This document shows, one piece after another, positions 1-9,519 of a DNA stretch of 64,000 bases. Both the position numbers and the translations under genes were made by a program. Source of the stretch: Bryopsis sp. KO-2023 (taxonomy: Eukaryota; Chlorophyta; Ulvophyceae; Bryopsidales; Bryopsidaceae); assembly GCA_030272585.1 (NCBI GenBank), contig BSYQ01000015.1, positions 1,538,150 to 1,602,149 of the forward strand, given 5' to 3'. Within the stretch, counting starts at the first letter, position 1. Every line of letters begins with the position of its first letter. The notes beneath the pieces were generated by a model, which was not told where the DNA came from, did not search any database, and saw nothing but the letters and a program-made list of their open reading frames with translations.

Positions 1-15
1 CCTCTGCGCTTTCAG

Positions 16-1667
16 GGTCGTGTTGCTATGCGTATGGTATAACCCAGATCGTGACAATCGTATCGAATCTCAACATGGCCGACGTATACTATCACGCCCA
101 AGTCGACAATATTCACGAATACAGCGAGCGTCGTGGACTCCCGCGTTCCCTGAACCATCGAATCCTGGAGTTTTTCGAATTCAAGCGCCACCACTCTGGA
201 GTGTTTCACCAAGAACGGGAAATTCTGAAAGACCTTCCTCACAGCTTGAGATCGGAGGTGGTGATGCATATCAGCGGGGCTATCTCACAAAAGGTTGCTA
301 AGATACCCCTGTTTGAAGGTCTGGAAGAGAGGTTCATGGACGGCATCATGGTTCGGATGAAATATACGCCGTACCCCCCCGGAGAAACAATCGTGATGGA
401 AGGGGAGCTTGGTACTCAAATGTACATTATCAACAAGGGCCTACTACAGGTTGCTTTTCACGACTCTCCCCAGCACCCCACCCCGAACGCGCTTCCTGAA
501 AATCATCGTAATGTATTCTTTACTTGTTGTGGAGCTGAATACTTGAATACTGAAAACCTTCAGGTCACTGTGCAAATGTGCCGTGTGGCAACACTAAAGA
601 GCGGGGACTTCTTTGGCGAAGTGGCCCTATACCACAACAAAGGTCGACGGATAGCCACAGTCGAAACTATTACCTACTGCGAGGTGAGCCGCCGTTCTAC
701 GTTTCAGTTGGTTTGGAGTTTATAAGGGAAATGGGTTTCAATTCGTAATTTCTGGGTATCTACTCGAAGGAATCAGGATTGAGTTGTCTCTGCTCGTTGA
801 TTTCACCAAGCGCATGCTTCTCGGTGTAGATTTGTTCGTTGCAAAAAAAAGATGTCGAGGAAGCGTTGGGGCCTTACCCACATATCAGCAAAGTAATACG
901 AGACCGCGCCAAATTGTTGTGGGGAAAATATAGCAAGGAATCCGTCCAAAGCTGCCAGAGAAGGCTGGCTCCACTCAGAGTACCAAATATCTACAGGAAA
1001 GCTCTGGAGAGCGTGAAGGCGGCGGATGAGAACAGCACAATTCAAAACAACGAAGGGTTGGAAAACAGCAAAGATGAACTGGGAGAGAAGGTTTGCTTGA
1101 CACCATCAAGGTCTGCAATGGAGCGCGATACGAGCGAGAATGTGGAGACCTTTATTCCAATCGCAAGGACAGCAACGGATTCATCAGACGGAAGTAGTCA
1201 AGCGGAAAAGGACTCGATCCCTTGTGCGGAGACATCCACCGAACAGTGTCTTGAAAGAATGGAGGTAAGGGTTGCTTCCTGTTTTGACTTCAGAATGATT
1301 CGTTTTCAAATTATTTTTTGACCGGAAATTTGAGCTGGGCGAAGCGGTGCATCGATGTTAGTGCAAGAACGGCATCTTTCGAACAGACACAGTGGAAGGA
1401 GAACCCCAAAATGCTGAGGGGGTTGGGGCACGCACAACATTTTTTAAATACAGCGTACACCAGGGCCTGTTTCAAGTGTCAAGTCTTCGATTAATGAGTT
1501 GTTCACGCTCAGAACGGGGGTGTTTTTTTGATTCAATTCATGCGTACATGCGAACTTGTGGCAAACGAACCTTCAGCGCCTTCTGTCTGGAAATATTGCA
1601 GGCTGTGGATAAGAAACTGAACTTCATGCTCGAGACACTGATTGCAGCGCAGTCGAAGGTCACTTGA
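16..1667 (+). CDS. HCN/CNG-type cyclic-nucleotide-gated cation channel, C-terminal part (5' end outside window)
   Basis: This encodes the C-terminal part of a plasma-membrane voltage/cyclic-nucleotide-gated cation channel. Proposed exons are 16-449, 564-683, 830-1264 and 1602-1667, with agreeing phases (1, 0, 0, 0). The first exon begins in the end of S6 (GSCCYAYG), followed by the C-linker (EYSERRGLP, KDLPHSLRSE). The cyclic-nucleotide-binding domain is recognised by PLFEGLEERF, PPGETIVMEGELG, MYIINKG and the phosphate-binding cassette FGEVALYHNKGRRIATV. The stretch 450-563 is open and in frame, but it has a GT start and a CTTCAG end, and removing it restores a normal-length beta-roll, so I treat it as an intron. 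The cassette keeps the Glu and the Arg but has Ile where HCN channels usually have Thr after the double Arg. The tail after residue ~200 is charged and low in complexity, with a short helix at the end. The pore is not in the window, so ion selectivity cannot be judged. HCN versus plant CNGC type is uncertain, but the GSCCYA motif favours HCN. Confidence 0.85.
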
Positions 1668-2989
1668 GTGTGGTCAGAAAGGTTGGAGTAAACAGTGTTT
1701 TTCTTTAATCGGAGAACTTCTGAAGCACAGGTGATCAGAAGCTTTCAGAAACAAGCTGTGGGTTGGGCCATCGCACACACAAGCACAGGCAACTCCCCTA
1801 AGACTCTGCGAATTTTGTTTATTGTTTTCCTCCTCCCAATTTTCGAAATCTGCAAAAAGATCACTTTTGGTTGGGGTATATTGGGAACACAAGAGATCAA
1901 AGACGAATATTGAGATGTAAAAATTCATACTTGTTCTAAATCTGCAAAATTTCAGAAATTTTGAAAGCGAGACCAGCTGCCTTATCAAATAAGATAATAA
2001 TAATGATGATAATAGTCCTCATATTTCCTGTATGATTTCAGTTGGATCCATTGATGATAATGGAATTTTGAAAGAACAGAATCGTGTTCGGGTGGTCATG
2101 TATTCATTGCATCTATGGAGTATAGACTACCAAACCCAACCAAAAATTACATGAGTATAGACCAGAGTTCCTCCTTTGTACTAATCAGCTGCTGAGATTG
2201 GAATCGAAAAAAGTGACTCGATAGGCTCATGTCTGACATTCATTTTCCTGGAATGCCCAGGCATCAGTGGCAAACTGCTCTTCCAACCAGATGAATATTT
2301 CGGGTGGACTACACATCCAGATGGATAGTTAGGGAGCAATTTCACTTTCAGGGTAGGGAAGCTTCACGTTGAGCATTTTTCGACATTCATGAGATCTGGT
2401 CGTATCATAACAGTATATTATCAGTGTTATTTTTTGTGTGCGTTGCCTCAGGTTTGGGGAGCAGTGTCAGACGTTGATTGCATATCCATTCACAGACAGA
2501 GGAAATTGAGGGCAAGTATTTCAGCAAGGGAAAATCGTAGCAGTTGGCAGAGATCAGCCTTTGCAACTATTTAAAACAAAATGAAAAAAAAAGAACACTC
2601 GGAGCTGGAGATCCCTTTCCTTTTTCGATTTAAACCTACTCTGCCCACAGCACAGCACTCCGTCCTTTCCCCTCTGACAAGGTTTGGATCTCGAAACCCG
2701 TGTGGAGCCTCCGCGTCCAAACGCCCTCGCTTTTGCCAGCGAAAATTTCAAACAATCCCCAATCACCTCACCGACCCCCCCCCTCCCCCAAACTTTTTCA
2801 TTCAAAACCAAAAACAACAGGGTTTTGAAAAAGATAAACCATCACCTGCTCCAGCCAAGACGGAAAAAAAAACCCAACAAGAACACGGCAATCCTTTCTT
2901 CCTCCTCGTTTGGTTTTTCCACACCGAAGCCATTACCTCCCCCCCCCCCCCTCCCGAAAAAAACCCTCACAGAATCAAATCCCATCACA
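1668..2989. other. convergent intergenic region between channel gene and TAF15-like gene
   Basis: The two flanking genes are transcribed towards each other, so this segment should hold both 3' UTRs. It is moderately AT-rich near 1900-2100, with an ATAATAATAATGATG-like run near 1989. Its left two thirds show no convincing coding exon. The part from about 2580 to 2990 is C-rich on the plus strand and lies just downstream of the minus-strand stop. I see no RNA gene or mobile element here. Confidence 0.5.
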
Positions 2990-5900
2990 TCATCGATGGT
3001 ACCTTTCCCGATCTCTGGACCGACTTCGGTGCCTTCTTCGCTCCCTGGATTTGCTCCTATGTCTGTCTCGCTCTCGATCCCTTTCTTTTTCCTTCTTTCT
3101 GGGATGGTCTCGGTCTCGCTCCCTTTCCCGGTCTCGATCCCTGGATCGCTCGTGGTCCCTTTCCCGAGGATTGCTGCTCTTGTGGTGATCCTTGTGATCC
3201 TTTTCTTTGTGATCTTTTTCCGGGTGATCCTTCTCGTGGGAGCGGCGCCCGGAGGAGTCCCTGTCTCCGTTCTCTTTGTCGCGACGCTTGCCCAATCCCT
3301 CTTCTTTCATCTTCCTTTCCAATTCCTGAAAATTCACCCCCCAAAAAAATAAAATAAAAATAAAATAAAACCCAGAAAAATTGTACCTCAAAATTTTCCT
3401 TTTAATTTCAAGTATTTTTCCTTGGCATTGATTCCTATCCTATGGACAAGAAAGCTACGCATGAATCGAAATAAAGAGGAAGCCGCTTGAAAAATCAACA
3501 TGTTTACTTTTAGCTTGTTGATATTTTTTTTTTCTTGGTGGGTTGGGGAGAAAGGGGGAGGATACACTCATTCTCTCCTTTTGGGATCTTTTGTGAATTT
3601 TACTGGAGTTGAGCCAGATTTTTTTCTTCAGCAGGAATGTGTGGATGGGTGCCGCCTTTTTTTTTTTATTTGGAAATAATAGGCCTTACCTGGCCGGATG
3701 GGGACGGATCATAATCTCCACGAAGCCTTGCCAGAGCTGCGGCCTCCCTGGCTGCTCGATCATCAGCACTTCGATATTTTTTCTTGACCCGGCCATAATC
3801 ATCGTATCTGAGGCCATGCTCACTCATCAATTTTCCGAAAGGGAGGTTCAAAAAACAAGGAAAAAGACGAAAAGATTCAGGGAAAAAACAATCTCCACCA
3901 GCAAACAGACATCCCAACAAGTGCTATATCTATTTTTCCCCACCGTTTTTTTTTTTTCAATAAATAATCACATAAAGAAAGAGAAAAAAAGAAAAGAAAG
4001 AAAGAAAGAAAGAAAAAAAACACTCACAGCTCCTCATCGTCGGCCTCCAGTTCTTTCCTCCTTCGTTTGGCATCTTCGATTTCTCTTTCGTCCAATTCTT
4101 TGAAACCTCCGGCCTGGCCTTCCCTCTTCATATCCACCGTGCCAGGTTTCGGGGCTCCACACAAATTGCACCTCGGCCTCCTGGCCCAATTCGTGTTTCC
4201 ACAACTCGGGCAAGGCCAATCGTCGGGGCCGAACAGGCCGGGAGGACCCTGAGGAGCAGCTACAACCTATAAAGAGATTTGGTGGGCTGAGGGCATGGAC
4301 GAACACTCCAAAGCATGTACATGCCTACATGTCTGTCATAAATGAAAAGATAAAAAACATGCGGGGGGGAAGGAACGATGAATTGTAGATGTACGGGTGG
4401 GGGCATTTAAAAAAAAAAACTGAAAAAAAAGGAAGATACAGGGGACTTTTTGTTTTTAAAACGGACCAGCTTAGAACATCACCAAGTCACCCGCACAATT
4501 GAGGAAAAAACAAGAAAAAAGAAAAAAAGCTGGGGCTCACATTAAGCCATATTGTGCTTGAGAGAAAACTAACACACATTGATTGAACTTGTCCAGCATC
4601 CACCCAAAAACACACGTGGCCATATTCAGAATTAGGAAAAGGAAAAATGCAAAAAGAAGAAAGAAAAAAGAAAGAAAAAAATGAGCAACAAAAAGACAGA
4701 CCTTTCGACCACCATTGCCCCGACCTTGCCCATCATCAGGGCCTCCTCGGCCACCCCTTCCCCCCCCTCGGCCACCGTGGGCCTCGATCCCCCATGAAGA
4801 CTGAAGGCCCGCACCTCCAGGGGCGTTATAGCCTGCCTGCCATTTTTTTATTTCGTCAATTCTTGGCTGTTACTTGATGAATTTGGACCTTTTTAACTTT
4901 GAAATGAAAAGGAAAAGCTTAGAAAAGCAAGGTAGGGGATATGGTGCGATGAAAAGAATCCCCTCTTCTTACATTCAACACCAAGCATTCAGTTTCGCCA
5001 CTCTTTTCACAGGCACAATTAGCAGCCTTCCGGAATCTGGTTTCAACCTTTCGCCCCCCCCCCCAAAAAAAAGTAAAGAATAAAGAATAAAATAAAATGC
5101 AAGTCTCGATTAGTCTGACCACCACCAGGGGGGTAGGTTTCCTTTCTTTTTCTTGCTTCGGTTGTCACTCACTTGAGGGAACTGCTCGAATTGACCTCTG
5201 CCGCTTCCTCCAGCATTCCAGCCCCCTTGCTGTTGTTGACTGTACCAAGTTTCTTGATCCCCGTGCTCCTGGCCGCCCTCCCCCCCCTCTCTGGCTGATG
5301 CATTGGGCTGGCTGCCAGCACCGGTCCCACCCTCCGGTCCTTTCCCTTGACCTTCGCTCCATTGCTCCGGAGGAGCTTGTGGAGCCATCGATGGAGGGGG
5401 CTGTGGCTGACCTTGCACAGCAGCGGGGGTTGGGGGGTTGATGGCACCTGGTGCGGTGGCTTTGACTGTCGAGGGGGGGATTGATGGAGGAACGGGGGCT
5501 TGTGGAAGCGGAGGAGGGGGGTTGTTGGTTGTCGGAGGGGGTTGGTGAGGTGGGGAGCGTGGAGGGGCGGGGCCTCGTGGTGGGGGGGGATCTTGCATTC
5601 GGGAGCGGTATCCTCCCCCTCGATCCATGCTATCCTTCCTCTTAGCCAGACTGACATGGAGAAGGGCCCCTGTGATTTGGAAATCGACCATGAGTAAACG
5701 ACGCAATGGAGAGGGGTTTTTTTCCACTTGTTTGTTTAAGCTTGGATCATTTTGTGGCGGTTGGGGTGAAGAAGGGGGGGAGGAGGGGGGGGGGGGGTGA
5801 TTCTCAATGAAAAATATTCAAAGATGCATCAATATGCTTCTTGTTGTGTGTGTTGACAAATAAATATAAACAGCGAGGAAAGAAACTGAGAGATAAAAAA

Positions 5901-6511
5901 TCAACATAATTTAAATATCAAAAAAATGATGAAATATATATGTATATATATGTGTATGTTTCAGTGTTTGGATGGGCAGATGCACTTTCGTCATTTTACT
6001 GTATTAACTCCAGCTTCGTGTGTTTTTTTTTGGAAGTGGAGGAGCCCATGCTCCATTCTGATGTTGGAATGACTTGGCATTAGCACTCTTGGAATGCTCC
6101 CAACCAAAAAAAAAAACAGGTGGAAAAAAAACCCACCATGTCCCATGCCTGATCCACTTCCTCAAAAAAAGCAAAAGGAAGGAAGAAGGAAAAAAATAAA
6201 ATAAGAAAATAAGAAAAAGGTTGGAGAAGAAATCAATGAAACAAATACTGAAAGCCACCTTTGAAATCCTTGTTGTCGAACCATTGGACTGCCGACGCAG
6301 CGGCGTACGGGTCTTCGTACGTCACGGTGCAATCCCCCTTGGGGGCCCCAGTCTGTTTGTCTCTGTACAGCCAAATTTTCGGCTTTCGCGTCTTTTTGTC
6401 CATCTTAAGAATGCCGATTGAACCGAAATACTCTGCGATGTCTTTTTCCGTGATGCTCGGGGGAAGTCTATCCACGTAAACCGTGTCGGTGTCTGGCATG
6501 TCGAACGCCAT
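2990..6511 (-). CDS. TAF15/FET-like RNA-binding protein (RRM, RanBP2-type zinc finger, RD/RS tail)
   Basis: This is a nuclear RNA-binding protein of the TAF15/FUS type, predicted at 524 aa. Minus-strand exons are 6511-6259, 5669-5173, 4836-4702, 4248-4028, 3822-3690 and 3325-2990, and all phases agree. An RRM lies at about residues 6-90 (DTVYVDRLPPS, GDCTVTYEDP, GALLHVSLAKR). Next come a Pro/Gln-rich stretch (about 95-250) and a short RGG segment (GGRGGGRGGRGG, about 272-284). A single RanBP2-type zinc finger follows, with W306, C308, C311, N315, C322 and C325. A conserved YGRVKKKYR segment precedes an Arg/Asp/Glu/Ser tail (about 414-524) like those of splicing regulators. RRM plus one such finger is typical of FET proteins, and the KKKYR segment with an RD-rich tail is seen in plant TAF15 proteins. 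ATG 6511 has a good context (AAGATGG). An in-frame ATG at 6586 would add 25 residues. The likely role is in TFIID-associated or co-transcriptional RNA processing. Confidence 0.88.
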
Positions 6512-7359
6512 CTTTCCCCGCGCAGCGACGCAACTCCCGCCAAAGGAGCTCCGAACGAAATTGTCTTTCGAGTAGAGACTCTCCAAGTGGGGTGGAGACA
6601 GGACGAAAATAGGGACGTCTGTATGTCTGACACAAATTTAATTTGCTTGGAAATGTGCTGATTAACTTTTTTGGGGAAAGGGTTTCAAGTGTCATGAATC
6701 TGGCTGGCCTCAGGGTTGTGCAGTTGAGTTAGCTTCCTTTTCACAGAAACGAAAATGTCCAGAACCGAAAAATTTCATTCAATTTTTCTAAGCACCCAAC
6801 AGAACCTCCCAGCATTGACAGCTGAAACTGTGCACTTCCTCAGGGTAAAATTCTTGTTCTGATGGTGAACGGTCTGCAGACTGTGCAGGAGTGGCACGAA
6901 ACGTTGGCGCATCATTTTGACGGTGGCAGGTCGCGTGACTACGAGAGGCAGCGAGACGCACTCGAAAAAGAATTCGCCCAGTGGGGCGCGCGCGGCATGA
7001 CACAGCGACACGCGCGTGACATGCACGCAAAATGTCTGCGCACAAGGAATTCTTGCCCGTTTCTCGCTTCTTTTTCGATCTGAAGCTCAAATACTTTTTG
7101 TTTTTATGAATTTTCGTGTCGTTCCTTGCTCCAAAAGCGAACATATACTTAACTCTACTTCCGCATGTGCGCACACGGGTATAATGGTTGAGTTTCTATA
7201 TGCAACCAACCCCACGCAACTTTCCACTCGTAACTGACACCTCCCAGCGATTTAAAGCTATCCATCGCGGGGTGTGAAGTGTCAGCCGCCGTTGTTTAAC
7301 CTGTTTTAAGAAACCAATTTTTTTTTTGCGTGGAACGAGCGAACGATACTCCAGCAGCG
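6512..7359. promoter_or_regulatory. divergent intergenic region (shared promoter region) of the TAF15-like and RING-CH genes
   Basis: The genes at 6511 (-) and 7360 (+) start outwards from this 0.85-kb segment, so it should hold both 5' UTRs and promoters. It is GC-richer and freer of homopolymers than the rest of the spacers, and it has several CGCG-containing clusters near 6985-7020. No TATA box is evident at a useful distance. A 73-codon open frame at 6862-7083 has no recognisable domain and I do not call it. Confidence 0.45.
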
Positions 7360-8632
7360 ATGCATCGTTCATTCTTCCAAGACAGCCAACAGACGGACTT
7401 GGAGCCGTCACAGGACATCGATGGGAGAGTCGTCGAACCATTTATTCCTTGCCCTCGACCCGAAGGTACTTGTGCGTCTGCACTGCTATTGGGATGCCGT
7501 CGGCGGTGAAACCACGGCGTCGGGGGAAAGGAGTCTTACCCATACCACTGAGAACCTCGTAGTGGTGGCTTTTAAACCAGGGAAAATTTTCCCTGTCGTT
7601 CATCAGTTTTTGCCCATCTTGCCAGTTCTACAGCTCAGTACCCGTGTGTGTGTGTTTGTACAGACTGCACGTTCGACGACACAGTGTGCAGTAGGCAAGA
7701 GTCGCACGCCTTTCAAGATAGAGAGGCCCCCCAACTGCAGTCCATACACTTTGGTGACTTGTGCTGGATATGCTTCGACGGAGGCAACGATAACCGGCCT
7801 TTAGTTTCGCCATGTGATTGTCCCAGAAAAGTCCACAGAGCATGTTTGGCTAGATGGCAGCTACAACAAGCCGGGAAGTACGAAGAGCAATGCTGTCGGT
7901 AAGTCATGCAGGCTTTGATTGAGTTAATAACACAACTGTTCGGGCGGCGGTTGAGGAAACATTGCAACGGTCGGAGGGGGGGGGGCTCGCCAAACGCTTA
8001 TTCATTTGTCTGCAGTGCGTGTTTTCTTTCTCTTTGAACTTCCTGTCCGTGTTATACCCACGCTGAACATGATTTAAGGTTCAGGAAACCTGAGGCCAAG
8101 TTGTGGCTTTTCCAACAGGTTTTGCCAGAAGGCATTGCCAGACTGGAGACCGTTTTTGACTCCCGAATGTTTGCGTCGAGAAATGAGTCAAGCGCAGCCC
8201 ACCATGATGGTCACGTTCAACAAGCAAGTGTGTTTCGTTCCCGTCAAGGCAGGTGCTGACGGCTTGAGCGACTTCACAGACACGATCAGGCAAAAATTTG
8301 AGTTGGAGAACGACGCAGCCATCAACGTGACATTTGGATGTCGAGACCCCCTATCAGGTGCAGCAAAAAAAACACTACTTCTGTGGGGGTGTTGTTTTTT
8401 CCCTCCTCCGTATTTGACAGAGATATTCAAGAAACAAAGGGCTGTGCGCGGCAAGATGGCTACTGGTTTTTGTTTTATTTTTTCAGGGGGGTTTATCAAA
8501 CTGGAAGGGCAAGGAGCCTTCAATGCAGCGGTGCATTGTGCCGCGGTGTCTGCTGCAGCTCGAACAAAGGAAATGAAAGCGAGAACAGCGATGGTCGGGG
8601 ATGAAGAAGAAGGCCACCAGCGAATCTCTTGA
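7360..8632 (+). CDS. RING-CH (RINGv) E3 ubiquitin ligase with C-terminal beta-grasp-like domain
   Basis: This predicted 241-aa protein is encoded by exons 7360-7465, 7664-7898, 8119-8357 and 8487-8632, whose phases 1, 2 and 1 all match. The RING-CH finger has the C4HC3 pattern: C69, C72, C86, C88, H93, C96, C113 and C116, with W100 at the usual position after the sixth ligand. RING-CH proteins recruit E2 enzymes, and most are membrane-bound MARCH types. I see no membrane segment here, so this one is probably soluble. The region after about residue 140 (MMVTFNKQVCFVPV to the C-terminus) looks like a small alpha/beta fold, perhaps PB1- or ubiquitin-like, but that assignment is a guess from alternating hydrophobics. 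The substrate is unknown. The ATG at 7360 is the only one that splices in frame to the RING exon. Confidence 0.82.
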
Positions 8633-9519
8633 CCGCACAGAAGTCCAAATTCTCAACGAATGTAACATCAGAAACACGAATCAGCGTCTCTTGTCATTGG
8701 CTCCCTTCGGGATTTTTCCATCCCCGATTCTCTCTTAGCTTCCCTGATAGAAAAAGCCATCCAACCCACTTAAACGATTGCACTGCCATGTTATTGAATG
8801 TGGGGACTGGATACAGAAAACGCGCGTATTGAGTAACTCTTCAAGAGGGAATTTTTGAGCGCTTTCATAAGAAAGAACGCAATGCAAGTGATCGAAGCTG
8901 CCAGACTGGGTTGATTCTCGAGTGCCCAGAGAATGATGCAGCTCCTACACAACCAACTCATTAAATTAGCACCACAGAAAGCAACAGCAGCTGTTTGGGG
9001 GGTTGGCTGACCCCATGTTTTTTTTTATCAATCAATCAATAGTTATCCAACACCAAAACGAGAGATCGAAAAGCAGCCAGGGGAGGGTGTGCAACATCTT
9101 GATGTATGACACCCAGGGTGCCTTGAATCATCAAGGATGAGGTGCCTTGATGATTCAATGATACAATGTCAGACATGCGGCAGGCCATTGGAGAAGTACC
9201 ACGAACCTGGAACTACTGAATTCGTCTTCCTCTCGCAGCGCGACGCTAACTGAGGTCCAGCTCCCCAGCAACGATTGAATATCGAAAACACACACACGTG
9301 CGTGTTCGTCTTCGCTTCTAACGCAAAACCGAGCCAGTGTCCTTTTTCTTATATTCCTTTTTTTGCCAACCGTTCGACAACCCGACTGGAACAGCGAAAA
9401 AAAAACCCACCGACAAAAAAAAACAAAAAAAACGACCAGCGGGTAGCGTTGGTGTCGTCGCGACGCCTCGAGGTGTTTCTTTTTTCGTTTGTTTTTTTTG
9501 GACTGAAGCGACCGGCGCG
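8633..9519. other. intergenic region with a 14-bp inverted repeat
   Basis: This spacer separates two plus-strand genes. It contains the hairpin at 9123-9158 (separate entry), an AATCAATCAATC microsatellite near 9030, and A-runs at 9398-9432 just before the Ariadne start. I see no coding exon or RNA gene in it. Confidence 0.5.
9123..9158. repeat. perfect 14-bp inverted repeat (hairpin)
   Basis: The arms TTGAATCATCAAGG (9123-9136) and CCTTGATGATTCAA (9145-9158) are exact reverse complements around an 8-bp loop. They lie about 0.5 kb after the RING-CH stop codon and 0.4 kb before the Ariadne start. The element could form a hairpin in RNA or DNA. Its function is unknown. Confidence 0.85.

Noticed and set aside
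2581-3357. Plus-strand frames of 222 and 258 codons
   Set aside because: They run antisense to the RD/RS-tail exon of the TAF15-like gene and through homopolymers. The repeated codons of the tail keep several frames open.
6862-7083. 73-codon plus-strand frame before the RING-CH gene
   Set aside because: It has no recognisable domain, no phase-compatible link to the RING exon, and lies in the shared promoter region.
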